The notes under the pieces: model-generated
Told to the model about the DNA's origin: nothing
Database searches by the model: none
What the model saw: only the letters and a program-made list of their open reading frames with translations
In this document: positions 9,063 to 19,153 of the stretch, piece by piece
Layout: each line of letters begins with the position of its first letter
How positions within the stretch are numbered: position 1 is the stretch's first letter
NCBI RefSeq assembly: GCF_024347575.1
Contig: NZ_AP025504.1
Coordinates: forward strand, 434,001-498,000
Direction of reading: 5' to 3'
Source of the DNA: Vibrio pelagius
Lineage (GTDB): Bacteria > Pseudomonadota > Gammaproteobacteria > Enterobacterales > Vibrionaceae
Length of the DNA: 64,000 nt
Made by a program: the position numbers and the translations under genes

Positions 9063-12044
9063 CTAAAAATAAGATTTAAGCGCCTTATTCGACGCGCAGA
9101 CTATCTCTATTAGCGCGTCTGCGGTATTGCCATATTCAGTCAAAGGTTCAGCGGCAGCTTCAATAACTAAGCAGGCTTGATGTAGCTTGCCTAAACCCAG
9201 ACTACCTGCAGAACCTTTTAACTTATGCGCAAGAGACTTCACTTCTCGTGAGTTCTTCGCTTCGCTAGCCACCTTTAACTCATCAAGAATAACTTGAGAG
9301 CTCTCTTCAAACAGCTCCACAATCGACAGCATTTTTTCTTTACCTAGAATCGCCAAGTCGCCCTCGATGACCTTAGGGTCAATGATCAACACATCCACCT
9401 CCTGCTTCTTTTCGACTATATCATCAATGTTGTTTGGCTCATCAATGTTGTTTGGCACACCACTTTCGCCTTTTTGAGCAATGCACATGCGATCCGATGA
9501 ATCTGGCTGAGGCAGCAACAATCGACGCCCTGTTAACTGAGTACTGATCAGCCTTGCCAACGCCTCTTTCTCTAAAGGTTTTGGTAAGAAGCCATCGAAA
9601 CCAGAAGCTAAGTACTCTTCCACTTCTTCATTGAAAACATGGGCAGAAACCGCAATCATTGGCGGCTCTGCTCTCTGCGCGTCTGAATGGCTGTTGAGTA
9701 CCTTTAGATCATTTCTCAGGTCTCGAATCAGTTCCGTACCATCACAGTCTGGAAGATTAATATCCACTAAGGCAATATCAAAGTCCTGCTCTTTAAACAG
9801 CTCTCTAGCTTGTGCGCCCGTGGTTGCGATGGTGACTTGATGTCCAAGATTGTTCAAGAAACCCTCTGCAACAATACAGTTAACCGGATTGTCCTCAATC
9901 AAGAGTACTTTAGCTTTGACACATGCTTCTACCGCCTGAGCTTGCACTTCTACTTTTTCACCAATCTCAAGCGGAACCGAGAACCAGAACTGACTCCCCT
10001 CGCCCTCTTCTGAGTGTACGCCAATATCACCACCCATCGCGGTTAAAATGCTCTTACTGATGGCGAGGCCGAGTCCAGTGCCCCCTTTTTTGTTGCGACC
10101 ACTCTCTGTTTGGCTAAAGGCATCAAACAAACATTGCTGCTCATCGGCTTTGATGCCTGCGCCGGTGTCCGCCACTTCAAACATCACGCGGTTGGGATCT
10201 TCGACATCTAAACTGACGTAGATATCAACAGAGCCAGTGTCGGTAAATTTAATCGCATTCCCCACCAAATTGTTCAAGATTTGACTCAGACGAGTGACAT
10301 CCCCACGCCAATAAGTCTGCACATCACTTTCGATTTGGAAACTGAAATCAATTTGCTTCTCGGATGCTCTTCCTTCCATGAGTTGGTAGGTGTCTTCTAC
10401 CATTTGGTGAAGATTAAAAGAAGCAACGCGGATCTCGAGATGACCAGCTTCGATTTTTGAGTAATCCAGAACATCATTGAGTATCGCAAGTAAGTTTTTA
10501 CCACTGCGGTTGATGATGTCAGCATAGCCCGATTGCAGCGGATTTAGCCCTGTATCTTTCAGTAACCTTGCTGTTCCTAAAACACCATTCATTGGCGTTC
10601 GAATCTCGTGACTCATCGTGGCAAGAAACGCCGATTTAGCGCGACTGGCTTGCTCTGCTGCACGTCGTGCTTTAGCGTGATTTAACACTTCTATATTGAG
10701 TTTTTCATTGGTTTGTTGCAGCTGATAAGTTCGTTCCGTAATCAACTCTTCAAGGTGCTCTTTGTGCTCCTCGAGCTCACGTTTAGCCTTTGCCTCACCA
10801 ACCGCCACCACTTGCAGAGCTTGAGCAGTATTTCGAGCTGTGATGATCGCTTGCCCCATGTGAGCTAATTCATCGTTACCTTTCACCGATATATCGATAT
10901 TTAAGCGCCCTTGAGCTATCGACATCAAGGCAACGGAGTACTCAGCAAGCCTTTTGACTACCGACACATACACCACACGCCACACAATAAACGCAGCGAT
11001 GAATAAACCAATCACTGAGATAACCGATAACGTCCATTGAGCGTAATTCAATGTGGTCGTCAGTTCGTCAACCGCCTCTTTGGTACTGCGGTTCGAATCA
11101 TCCACCAGCACGTTGACCGTGTTGTTAAGCTGAGAAAACAACGCCAATGTGTTCTGCATTAAGTCTTCTGATTTTTTTGCGTTTTCTTCCTTCTCTAACG
11201 CAATATCGAAAGCCACCTGTCGGCTACGCAGCTCATCTAAAAGCTGCGACATCTGCTCTGAACGGGTTGGATCTTCCACCGCTTTTACACGACGAGCCAT
11301 AATTTTTAGGTTGGCTTCAAACTCGGTTTGTATTTGGTGAATACGATCGACATCAGTAACCGTCGGTGTCTCTTCAATCTGATTGAGCATCTTAAACGCT
11401 AAAAGATGCAGTTCGTGCAAACGTTCAGAAAGATCCAGATCGACCTCGACTAAAGCATCCAATGCCTTGTATGCGCGATCGGTCTGCTGCTTTTCGAGTA
11501 AGTCATAAATGTGCGTAACATTAGCCACGGCAATGGTTGCTGTATTCAACACTTGGGTTCGGGTGAGTTGCTCAAGCTCTTCTGCCAACAAGCGCATCTC
11601 CTCTACGCGAGAATGAAGCTCTTTGGTTAGCCATAATTTTCGCTCTACTGATACACCAAGTTCCGCTAAGGTATTAATAACATTCTGAACGTTGTTTTCT
11701 AGGTTACTCAACAATTCCGAATCAAAGCTATCTGAGCCAAGTTCTTTGATATGACGCAGTAAAGATTCCAGCAGTTCGAACAGTTCTGAACCAGCTTCTT
11801 TGCGCTGCTCTTCATTGCGAGCATTACTGAGAGTTTGTACCGATGCAATAATACGATTGCTTAGTTCAGAGACCTGACGCGCCTCAATCATAGCTGGCAG
11901 TGCGGAGTCAACGACGTTTCGTTCTGTTTTTGCCACAAAGCTAAAACCTGACACACCAATCAGAGCTGATAAGACAACCAATAAGGCCATCACTAAAAAT
12001 GAGGCGAGCAGCTTTCTACCTATACTTGCCGTGGCTAACAACAT
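9063..12044 (-). CDS. torS: TMAO sensor hybrid histidine kinase TorS
   Basis: A 993-residue unorthodox kinase. It has an N-terminal helix (about 10-32), a long helical periplasmic sensor domain, a second helix near residue 335-357, HAMP, and a coiled coil. The H-box ATMSHEIRTPMNG (His near 477) is followed by HATPase N, G1 and G2 boxes, a receiver domain with Asp in LVDINLPDCDG (near 759), and a C-terminal Hpt domain with His in LAHKLKGSAGS (near 940). This four-step phosphorelay is the TorS plan and the size is close to E. coli TorS. It lies divergent from torT, its periplasmic ligand-binding partner. The cognate regulator torR and the torCA reductase genes are not in this window. Confidence 0.9.
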   Translation of the reverse strand: MLLATASIGRKLLASFLVMALLVVLSALIGVSGFSFVAKTERNVVDSALPAMIEARQVSELSNRIIASVQTLSNARNEEQRKEAGSELFELLESLLRHIKELGSDSFDSELLSNLENNVQNVINTLAELGVSVERKLWLTKELHSRVEEMRLLAEELEQLTRTQVLNTATIAVANVTHIYDLLEKQQTDRAYKALDALVEVDLDLSERLHELHLLAFKMLNQIEETPTVTDVDRIHQIQTEFEANLKIMARRVKAVEDPTRSEQMSQLLDELRSRQVAFDIALEKEENAKKSEDLMQNTLALFSQLNNTVNVLVDDSNRSTKEAVDELTTTLNYAQWTLSVISVIGLFIAAFIVWRVVYVSVVKRLAEYSVALMSIAQGRLNIDISVKGNDELAHMGQAIITARNTAQALQVVAVGEAKAKRELEEHKEHLEELITERTYQLQQTNEKLNIEVLNHAKARRAAEQASRAKSAFLATMSHEIRTPMNGVLGTARLLKDTGLNPLQSGYADIINRSGKNLLAILNDVLDYSKIEAGHLEIRVASFNLHQMVEDTYQLMEGRASEKQIDFSFQIESDVQTYWRGDVTRLSQILNNLVGNAIKFTDTGSVDIYVSLDVEDPNRVMFEVADTGAGIKADEQQCLFDAFSQTESGRNKKGGTGLGLAISKSILTAMGGDIGVHSEEGEGSQFWFSVPLEIGEKVEVQAQAVEACVKAKVLLIEDNPVNCIVAEGFLNNLGHQVTIATTGAQARELFKEQDFDIALVDINLPDCDGTELIRDLRNDLKVLNSHSDAQRAEPPMIAVSAHVFNEEVEEYLASGFDGFLPKPLEKEALARLISTQLTGRRLLLPQPDSSDRMCIAQKGESGVPNNIDEPNNIDDIVEKKQEVDVLIIDPKVIEGDLAILGKEKMLSIVELFEESSQVILDELKVASEAKNSREVKSLAHKLKGSAGSLGLGKLHQACLVIEAAAEPLTEYGNTADALIEIVCASNKALKSYF

Positions 12045-12136
12045 AAACCCGTAACCTTAAAACATTCTTCTTTACCCATGCAGAATACGCTATATTTTGC
12101 AGTGTTTCTTATCCAAAGCCAATAAACTGACAATTC

Positions 12137-13186
12137 ATGCTATCTAAACGTTTAGTTTCAACTCTAGTTTCATGCTCACTGGCTGCAGCCAGTTACTCGG
12201 CAGTCGCCAACGACCTCGCAGTGGACAATAAAGCAGCAGCCAAAGCCCAGGTTTCTTCTGTCGCGCAAGAAAAAGAGAAGGTGTGCGCCATCTACCCACA
12301 CCTGAAAGACTCTTACTGGTTGTCAGTCAATTACGGCATGATTTCAGAAGCCAAAAAGCAAAAAATTGAACTACGAGTGCTCGAAGCTGGCGGTTATCCC
12401 AACATCGGTAAACAGGCCTCGCAACTTGAGTTGTGCAATCAATGGGGTGCCGATGCGATTATCCTTGGCACCGTATCTCCCGGTGCTTTTTACGACAACC
12501 TAACCAAATGGGTCGATTCGACACCTGTTTTTGCCACCGTCAATGAACTCAACCTCAGCCAAGCACAGCAAGATCAAGTGCTCAAAGGTACGGTAGGGGT
12601 AGATTGGTGGCAGATGGGTTATGAAGTTGGTAAGTTTCTCAAAGCAAAGCACCCGAAAGGATCAGGAAAAACGGATATTGCGCTGCTACTTGGCCCGCAA
12701 GCAAGCGGTGGCACCAAACCTGTCGCTATCGGCTTTTATGATGCGATTAAGTCCAGCGATATTAATATTGCTGTCAGTTACTGGGCAGATAATGACAAAG
12801 AGCTACAGAGAAACCTCGTTCAGCAGGTGATTGATTTACCGAATATAAAATACATCGTTGGCAGCGCAGTCGCGATTGAAGCGGCAATCAGTGAGGTAAG
12901 AGCGGCGAATAAAGAGAAAGAGATCGGATTGCTTTCAAGTTACTTAAGTCACGGTGTCTACCGTGGATTACTTCGTGACAAAGTGCTGTTTGCGCCCACA
13001 GATAAGATGGTTGAACAGGGCCGCCTGTCCGTGAAGCAAGCGACACATTATTTAAGAAAGCAACCTTATGAATTTCATCAAGAGCCTAAAATTGAAGCAC
13101 TAACGCCTTCATCTCTCAAAAAAAAGGTGATTGCCGATTCGTTGTCACCTTCTGAGTTTCGTCCAGTATTCAGTGTCTCACCTTAG
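12137..13186 (+). CDS. torT: Periplasmic TMAO-binding protein TorT
   Basis: A 349-residue periplasmic binding protein of the type I (LacI/ribose-binding) fold. A signal peptide occupies residues 1-24 (…AAASYSAVA). The mature part begins with CAIYPHLKDSYW and contains LCNQWGADAIILGTVSP and LLLGPQASGGTKPVAIGFYDA, as expected for TorT. TorT binds trimethylamine N-oxide and presents it to the TorS sensor domain, which activates tor transcription. The gene is divergent from torS across about 90 bases, so the two probably share a control region. Identification rests on fold features plus the neighbour. Confidence 0.9.
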   Translation: MLSKRLVSTLVSCSLAAASYSAVANDLAVDNKAAAKAQVSSVAQEKEKVCAIYPHLKDSYWLSVNYGMISEAKKQKIELRVLEAGGYPNIGKQASQLELCNQWGADAIILGTVSPGAFYDNLTKWVDSTPVFATVNELNLSQAQQDQVLKGTVGVDWWQMGYEVGKFLKAKHPKGSGKTDIALLLGPQASGGTKPVAIGFYDAIKSSDINIAVSYWADNDKELQRNLVQQVIDLPNIKYIVGSAVAIEAAISEVRAANKEKEIGLLSSYLSHGVYRGLLRDKVLFAPTDKMVEQGRLSVKQATHYLRKQPYEFHQEPKIEALTPSSLKKKVIADSLSPSEFRPVFSVSP

Positions 13187-13253
13187 TGATATATTGCTAA
13201 CTAGAAATTAAACAAAATCAAAAAAATTTAAGCCAATTACTTAGGAAACATTC

Positions 13254-13709
13254 ATGCAAAAAACAACACGTACGATGCCAGCTCATAAGAACATCGCTTT
13301 GGTGGCTCATGATAACTTCAAGCCAGAATTACTGCGTTGGGTGAAAGAGCACAAAGAAAAACTGCAAGGGCACTTTCTGTACGCGACAGGCACCACAGGA
13401 CATCTACTAAGCAAAGAAACAGGCTTAGCGATTAAAAGCATGATCAGTGGCCCTATGGGTGGCGACCAGCAACTTGGTGCATTGATTTCTGAAGGTAAGA
13501 TCGACATGATGATCTTCTTCTGGGATCCTCTTAATGCTGTGCCTCACGACCCAGACGTAAAAGCACTGCTGCGTATCGCGAGTGTGTGGAACATCCCTGT
13601 GGCAACTAACCGCGCGACAGCAAACTTCCTATTCAACTCTTCAATGCTTGACGAGGAAGTGTCGATTGAGATCCCAGATTACGAAGCTTATTTAGCAAGC
13701 CGCACTTAA
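13254..13709 (+). CDS. mgsA: Methylglyoxal synthase
   Basis: A 151-residue enzyme closely matching E. coli MgsA in length. It converts dihydroxyacetone phosphate to methylglyoxal and phosphate, a bypass that relieves sugar-phosphate stress. The phosphate-binding and catalytic region [18 protein letters not shown] contains the catalytic Asp. The strings [20 protein letters not shown] and VWNIPVATN are diagnostic. ATG 13254 has the Shine-Dalgarno AGGAAA. It follows torT on the same strand after 67 bases and ends at a strong terminator. The nearby VOC gene is glyoxalase-like but on the other strand. Confidence 0.95.
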   Translation: MQKTTRTMPAHKNIALVAHDNFKPELLRWVKEHKEKLQGHFLYATGTTGHLLSKETGLAIKSMISGPMGGDQQLGALISEGKIDMMIFFWDPLNAVPHDPDVKALLRIASVWNIPVATNRATANFLFNSSMLDEEVSIEIPDYEAYLASRT

Positions 13710-13730
13710 CTAAGCGCCGCAATACAAACA

Positions 13731-13756
13731 CAGCCTGCGTACTTGCAGGCTGTTTT
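13731..13756 (+). terminator. Rho-independent terminator of mgsA
   Basis: CAGCCTGC pairs with GCAGGCTG around a 6-base loop, followed by TTTTATTT. It lies 22 bases after the mgsA stop. Confidence 0.85.
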
Positions 13757-13801
13757 ATTTGGTAATGACGAATATTTTGCAACGACGAGACGAGTGCTCA
13801 A

Positions 13802-14152
13802 TTACTTATCGCTCCAAACTGCCATTTCATTACCACTTGGCTCGCAGAAGTGGAAACGTCGACCGCCCGGAAAAGCAAAGATATCTCGCTTAATCATGCC
13901 ACCCGCTTGCACAATCTCTTGCTCAGTCTGCTCTAACCCTTGGCTATAGAACACCATCAAAGCCCCACCTGTGCTCGCGTCACAAGCCAATTCAGACTGA
14001 TAAAAACCACCCATCAGACCTTTGGCAGTAAAAGCTGTGTACTCTGGTCCATAATCTTCAAACTGCCACTGGAATACGGATTCAAAGAACGCCTTGGTCT
14101 TATCTAAATCTTTTGCTGCAAACTCAATGTAATTAATCGAACCATGCTCCAT
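13802..14152 (-). CDS. VOC (glyoxalase/bleomycin-resistance fold) family protein
   Basis: A 116-residue single-module vicinal-oxygen-chelate protein. It shows the two beta-alpha-beta-beta-beta repeats: INYIEFAAKDLDKTKAFFESVF at the start and GGRRFHFCEPSGNEMAVWS at the end. Possible metal ligands are an early Glu (IEFAAKD) and the late Glu of SGNEMAVW. Such proteins are usually small metalloenzymes or binding proteins; the substrate cannot be predicted. It is transcribed toward mgsA and is 38 bases downstream of helD on the same strand, possibly co-transcribed with it. Confidence 0.8.
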   Translation of the reverse strand: MEHGSINYIEFAAKDLDKTKAFFESVFQWQFEDYGPEYTAFTAKGLMGGFYQSELACDASTGGALMVFYSQGLEQTEQEIVQAGGMIKRDIFAFPGGRRFHFCEPSGNEMAVWSDK

Positions 14153-14190
14153 TTCGGCCTCCTTACCAAAAATGTTGACTAGACTACGGT

Positions 14191-16266
14191 TTATTTTCTA
14201 CGAACAACCGGATAATCCGATTGATGTAACTCTTGCACAAAGCCAGAACCATCACCACTGTGCGTAATCCAGACTTTTTCTTTTGCTCGTGTCATAGCGA
14301 CGTAGAACAGCCTTCTCTCTTCAGCATAAGGGAATTTATCTGAAGACTCTGTTAACGCGCCATCAATATGAAGCTGTTTCTTCTTCGCTGGGAATTGCCC
14401 CTCATCTACACAAAGAATGATCACAAAGTCCGCTTCTTTACCCTTACTTGCGTGGCAGGTCATAAAACTCATGTCTAACGATGTGTAAATCTTCTGCCAA
14501 TCCGCTAAAAGCTCCGGTTTATGATAGTGGTTGCGCCCAAGCAGCAACACTGACTTTGTCGCATTTCCTTTTACTTGGCGGTTAAGTTGATCGAGGATCT
14601 TCTCAACATCTTTACTCGGTGCTGTGTAAACCGCCTTCTGCTTCTGCTGCTTAAAGCTATTGAGCTCTTTCGGTAGTTGAATCGGGTTCTCTTGCACAAA
14701 TCGATTCGCCACCGCGCCTAATTGGTTATTAAAACGATAAGTTGTGTCTAAATGATGAATCGTTGAACTTTTGAATCGATCTTTGAAACCCGTGGTTAGA
14801 TCGACATCCGCACCAGCAAACTGATAGATAGATTGCCAGTCATCACCCACCGCAAAGATAGAGGCTTGATGTTGCGCCTTGGTTTGATTACAAAGTGCCT
14901 CAACCAACGCCAAGCGATCTGGAGAGATATCTTGGTACTCATCGATCATGATGAACTTCCAAGGCGAAATAAACCTTCCTTTCTCGACATATTGAGTGGC
15001 GCGGCTGATCATCATCGAGAAATCGATTTGATTCTGCTCTTTCAGATTTTTCTGCCAAGCCGTCACACATGGCCAGCAAAGTGCTAACTCACTATTTAAG
15101 CGAGTATAATCGGGGTGATCGATAAGTTGTTGCTGCACCTCTTTTTTGGTTAAGCCTGAACTATTTAACTGCTCTAACTGCTTCTCTAACCACCCGATTA
15201 GTTTAAGATTCGAGACGTGGCTGCCAAGCTCTTCATCGCCCTTCAGGTAAGCAATAGGCCATTTAGCGAGGTGTTTTTGCCAACGCTTAAAGTTAGTCGG
15301 AGTCATCCAATGCTTTTTAAGCCAGTCGATACACCACGCTTGACGTTGATTACTGTCCAGTGCCAAAGGAGAGATGGTCACGGGTTCATTTTCAACGTGA
15401 TTAAGAATTTTTAGCCCCAACTGGTGGAAAGTCTTCACCTGCACTTTTTCAGCTGAGAGACCAATTTTGCTATCTAAGCGCTGTTTCATTTCGTCAGCAG
15501 CCTCGCGTCCAAACGCGAGCAATAGCATCTCTTCTGCCTGAGCCTGATGACTCTGTAACAGGTAAGCAACACGAGCAGTAAGAACACTGGTTTTGCCTGA
15601 ACCGGCACCTGCCAAGATCAAGTTGTGATCGTCGTTCATCAACACCGCATATTGCTGAGAAAGATTCAGCGGCGAAGATTCGCATTGCGCAAACAGTACT
15701 TCCCAGTTTTGACGTTCCCGATCAAGCCATTGTCGGTTGCGCTCCGCTTGCTGCTCTTCGGTCTCAAGCAACCAAGAAGAGAGGCGCGCAATTCGCTTAG
15801 GCATGCGCTGAGCAGCTTCATCCAAAGTCATTGCCATAGACTCTAAGCCTTGATTAACTTTATTGACCCATTGCTCGACTTGAGAGTGCGGTAAAAATGC
15901 TGGCAGTTGTTCAAGTCGCGTCAACTCGGATTCCCATTCAGGGACATGCTCCGCTAACTGCTCACATTGAGTATCGTGCCACTGTTGATAAGCATTCACT
16001 GCACGACGTGCAAATTGGCGGCACTCGCTCCACGGCAAACCTTGCACCAACCAGCTGCGTTGTTTCCCCTCTTGAGAGTTGGCAAAGAACTGCAATGAAC
16101 CCCAAAACAAGCCGCGCTTTATCGCGACTTTACCACTCCATATTGTGAACGGAATGCGCTCCTCACTGCCGACAGACGAGAGGAGTAAACGTGAGCCATC
16201 TAGCTCAACTTGATGGTATTCATTTTGGATAAAAAACTGTGCAGTCTTATTTGCGCTTAGCTGCAT
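14191..16266 (-). CDS. helD: DNA helicase IV (UvrD/Rep superfamily 1)
   Basis: A 691-residue SF1 helicase, close to the 684 residues of E. coli HelD. An N-terminal region specific to helicase IV precedes the motor core. Motif I is LAGAGSGKTSVLTARV, motif II is MIDEYQDISPDRLALVEAL, motif III is AVGDDWQSIYQFAGAD, and motifs V/VI appear as TCHASKGKEADFVI and VAMTRAKEKVWI. It unwinds DNA 3' to 5' and is linked in E. coli to RecF-type recombination. Nearness to mgsA parallels the helD-mgsA proximity of enterobacteria, although here the two genes converge. Confidence 0.95.
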   Translation of the reverse strand: MQLSANKTAQFFIQNEYHQVELDGSRLLLSSVGSEERIPFTIWSGKVAIKRGLFWGSLQFFANSQEGKQRSWLVQGLPWSECRQFARRAVNAYQQWHDTQCEQLAEHVPEWESELTRLEQLPAFLPHSQVEQWVNKVNQGLESMAMTLDEAAQRMPKRIARLSSWLLETEEQQAERNRQWLDRERQNWEVLFAQCESSPLNLSQQYAVLMNDDHNLILAGAGSGKTSVLTARVAYLLQSHQAQAEEMLLLAFGREAADEMKQRLDSKIGLSAEKVQVKTFHQLGLKILNHVENEPVTISPLALDSNQRQAWCIDWLKKHWMTPTNFKRWQKHLAKWPIAYLKGDEELGSHVSNLKLIGWLEKQLEQLNSSGLTKKEVQQQLIDHPDYTRLNSELALCWPCVTAWQKNLKEQNQIDFSMMISRATQYVEKGRFISPWKFIMIDEYQDISPDRLALVEALCNQTKAQHQASIFAVGDDWQSIYQFAGADVDLTTGFKDRFKSSTIHHLDTTYRFNNQLGAVANRFVQENPIQLPKELNSFKQQKQKAVYTAPSKDVEKILDQLNRQVKGNATKSVLLLGRNHYHKPELLADWQKIYTSLDMSFMTCHASKGKEADFVIILCVDEGQFPAKKKQLHIDGALTESSDKFPYAEERRLFYVAMTRAKEKVWITHSGDGSGFVQELHQSDYPVVRRK

Positions 16267-16442
16267 TGGGCTTGCTCTTAAATGGGAGATTGTGAATTTA
16301 TATCATGTTGCAATAAGAAATAATAATATCCCATCTCTTATCGCCGTTTTCATGACCACCTAGAGTTAATTATGAATTAGTATCAAATTCTTGTGCTTGA
16401 TTTCTGTTAGGATTATGTTTTTAGCTTGAATAGCGAGCGACT

Positions 16443-18605
16443 GTGAACTTCTCTGAAAATTTACGCCTCTACTGGGCGAACAAAACCATAAATTACAGCG
16501 TCCTCATTCTAATCACCCTCTTGGGTGTTGTGGTGCCGGCTTGGTACTACGAACAAAATACGTTAATCACCCCGCTCATTCTTGGCGTTATTGCCGCTGC
16601 ACTGGCAGAAAGTGACGATAGTTTTACCGGAAGGCTTAAAGCACTCACATTAACCTTTATCTGTTTTGCTATTGCCGCTTTTTCTATTGAGCTACTTTTT
16701 GATACTCCTTGGTTGTTCGCCATTGGGTTGTTCATCTCGACGTTCACTTTCATCATGCTAGGTGCCATTGGCCCGAAATACGCCAGTATCGCTTTTGGCT
16801 CCCTTCTTGTGGCTATCTACACCATGCTGGGCGCCCATGAGAGCACCAATTTGTGGTTCCAACCGCTGCTACTGTTAACTGGTGCGGCTTGGTACTACTT
16901 TATGTCGATGATTTGGCAGATTGTTTGGCCAATGCAACCTGTACAGCAGAACCTTGCGACCGTTTTTGACCAGATTGGCAACTACATGGAGTCCAAAGCA
17001 GAATTATTCTATCCCGTGACCGATCTCGTCCCTCAACCGCACCGCATCATAGAAGCCAAACTAAACGCAAGCACAGTTAATGCCCTCAATATGTGTAAAG
17101 CCACGCTGCTGAGTCGATCTAAGCGAGGACACATCGATGGGCCAAGCGACCGCTTTCTAAATACCTATTTCATCGCCCAAGATGTTCACGAGCGCGTCAG
17201 CTCTACTCACTATCGCTATCAAGAATTGGCGAAACATTTTGAACGATCGGATGTATTGTTCCGCTTTAAATATCTCCTAGAGGCGCAAGCCAAAGCTTGC
17301 CGTGAAATTGCGAGCTCTTTAAAAGTCGGTGCGGAGTATCAGCACAGTGACAAGTCGGTACTTGCTTTAGATGAGCTGATGTCTTCTTTAAGTCACCTCC
17401 ATCAACAAAACCGTCCGGAGTGGAAACCGCTACTTAGTCAGCTCGAATTCCTATTTAAAAACTTAGCGACGGTGGAAAAACAGCTCTCAAACATCAATAA
17501 CCCAGATGCAGAAAAGCTTGAAGAAGACGTATTGGATGACACCAATCCTCATACCTTAAAGGCTATGTGGCACAGAATACGCGCCAACCTTAACCAAGAT
17601 TCAATGCTATTTCGTCACGCAATACGCATGGCGGTAACCCTAACGCTAGGCTATGGAATCATTCAAGGCTTAGAGATTGAACGAGGCTACTGGATCCTGC
17701 TCACGACGCTGTTCGTGTGTCAGCCAAACTACAGCGCGACTCGTCAAAAGCTCACCGCGCGTGTCATTGGTACAGTGGCAGGCCTGCTGATTGGCGTTCC
17801 CCTCCTGACTTTCTTCCCTTCCCAAGAGAGCCAATTGGTGTTTATTGTCATCAGCGGTGTGATGTTCTTTGCCTTCCGTATCAATAACTACGGATTTGCC
17901 ACTGGTTTCATCACTCTACTGGTCCTGTTCTGTTTCAACCAACTTGGTGAAGGCTATGCCGTGGTTCTGCCTCGACTTGCGGATACCTTTATTGGCTGTG
18001 CGTTGGCCGTACTTGCGGTGGTTTACCTATTCCCAGATTGGCAGTCGAAACGCTTACATAAAGTGATGGCCGATGCGCTAGACGCCAATAAGTTCTACCT
18101 GGCACAGATCATTGGGCAATATCGGGTAGGCAAAAAAGATAATCTCAGTTATCGCATCGCCCGCCGCAGTGCACACAACAGTGATGCCAACTTAACCGTG
18201 GCAATCAGTAGCATGCTGGTTGAGCCCGGAAAATATCGAACCTCAGTCGATGAAAGTTTCCGTTTTTTGACCCTTAATCACGCTCTACTTAGCTATATTT
18301 CAGCGCTAGGGGCGCACAGAACACGTATTGATGATGAGGCGACTCACAAGCTAGTGTTAGATGCGCACCGAGTGATTCACGAGCATCTAGATGCTTTGTA
18401 CTCTCAACTTCATAGCCACAGTGAGCAATGTGAAATCAAAAATAGTTACGACTCAGAACTAGATAACCGTTTGAGTGAATGGCGAGAAGAAGACGAAAGT
18501 TCTGTCAGAATGGTGCTACAACAACTGCATCTTATCTATCGAATGCTGCCTGAATTGCATACCTTGGCAACTAAGTTTGCGGTGAAAGTAACGTTCAGCA
18601 AATAG
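16443..18605 (+). CDS. yccS: YccS/YhfK-family inner-membrane protein
   Basis: A 720-residue membrane protein with two blocks of closely packed helices (residues ~18-160 and ~395-520) separated by a soluble domain, and a C-terminal cytoplasmic domain. This is the FUSC/ArAE-like aromatic-acid or efflux exporter plan of the YccS family. The motif MAVTLTLGYG…IERGYWILLTTLFVCQPNYSATR is characteristic. Start is GTG at 16443 with little Shine-Dalgarno. It is transcribed divergently from helD. The transport substrate is unknown. A YccF gene, often beside yccS in enterobacteria, lies far away at 42.0-42.5 kb here. Confidence 0.88.
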   Translation: MNFSENLRLYWANKTINYSVLILITLLGVVVPAWYYEQNTLITPLILGVIAAALAESDDSFTGRLKALTLTFICFAIAAFSIELLFDTPWLFAIGLFISTFTFIMLGAIGPKYASIAFGSLLVAIYTMLGAHESTNLWFQPLLLLTGAAWYYFMSMIWQIVWPMQPVQQNLATVFDQIGNYMESKAELFYPVTDLVPQPHRIIEAKLNASTVNALNMCKATLLSRSKRGHIDGPSDRFLNTYFIAQDVHERVSSTHYRYQELAKHFERSDVLFRFKYLLEAQAKACREIASSLKVGAEYQHSDKSVLALDELMSSLSHLHQQNRPEWKPLLSQLEFLFKNLATVEKQLSNINNPDAEKLEEDVLDDTNPHTLKAMWHRIRANLNQDSMLFRHAIRMAVTLTLGYGIIQGLEIERGYWILLTTLFVCQPNYSATRQKLTARVIGTVAGLLIGVPLLTFFPSQESQLVFIVISGVMFFAFRINNYGFATGFITLLVLFCFNQLGEGYAVVLPRLADTFIGCALAVLAVVYLFPDWQSKRLHKVMADALDANKFYLAQIIGQYRVGKKDNLSYRIARRSAHNSDANLTVAISSMLVEPGKYRTSVDESFRFLTLNHALLSYISALGAHRTRIDDEATHKLVLDAHRVIHEHLDALYSQLHSHSEQCEIKNSYDSELDNRLSEWREEDESSVRMVLQQLHLIYRMLPELHTLATKFAVKVTFSK

Positions 18606-18649
18606 TTCGATAAACACCAAAAAAGTAATACAAAATAAAACCAATAACA

Positions 18650-18700
18650 AACAAAAGGATAGCTTAAAAAACACTCGATTTTAGCTATCCTTTTGTTCTT
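18650..18700 (+). terminator. Terminator of yccS with perfect 15-bp stem
   Basis: AACAAAAGGATAGCT (18650-18664) is an exact reverse complement of 18683-18697, with an 18-base loop. The arm ends in a short T-rich run. It lies 45 bases after the yccS stop. Confidence 0.75.
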
Positions 18701-18979
18701 CACGACATACTATATAAATAAACAAGTTACGAAAAAAGCCCACCAACCCCCGCCAGTGCTGACATCTACAAAATTTACACACTTCGAATGTTCTAATTTT
18801 GATTGACCAAGTACTAACTTTGCCTGACATTTCTCGGACAAAACCTGCTCAAACGAAACTATAGTTGTCTTATAAATTGGAATAGCGAAATATTTAGCGA
18901 TTTTCCTACAAATTTACTGGATCTATGCTACTGAGACACTATGATTTTAGTAGCGTAACAGACGACATAAGGCTGTATC
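18701..18979. other. AT-rich intergenic region before a small gene
   Basis: No ORF worth reporting. The region is AT-rich, presumably carrying the promoter of the 57-residue protein that begins at 18980. No clear operator or RNA structure was found. Confidence 0.4.
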
Positions 18980-19153
18980 ATGAACGCACTACAATTCGAA
19001 GCTTTAAAACAACAGATTCATCTATTGAGCAATCAACAACTTATCGCTCTTCAAGGTGAAATTGGTGAAACCATCGACAACAAAGCCGACAAAAAGCAAC
19101 AACCTTTGCTTACGGACGAAGAGATGAAAGCACTGAGCGAACTGTTTAGTTAA
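18980..19153 (+). CDS. Small conserved-type hypothetical protein (57 aa)
   Basis: An ORF of 57 residues beginning MNALQFEALKQQIHLLSN and ending LTDEEMKALSELFS. It has AAGG eight bases before ATG 18980. It is amphipathic and helical throughout, with no signal peptide or membrane segment. The good Shine-Dalgarno, the protein-like composition and isolation between non-coding regions support a real gene. Function is unknown; a small regulatory or adaptor protein is possible. Confidence 0.6.
   Translation: MNALQFEALKQQIHLLSNQQLIALQGEIGETIDNKADKKQQPLLTDEEMKALSELFS

Noticed and set aside
14833..15087. Plus-strand frames over helD
   Set aside because: Shadow frames of the helicase gene, with no start signals.
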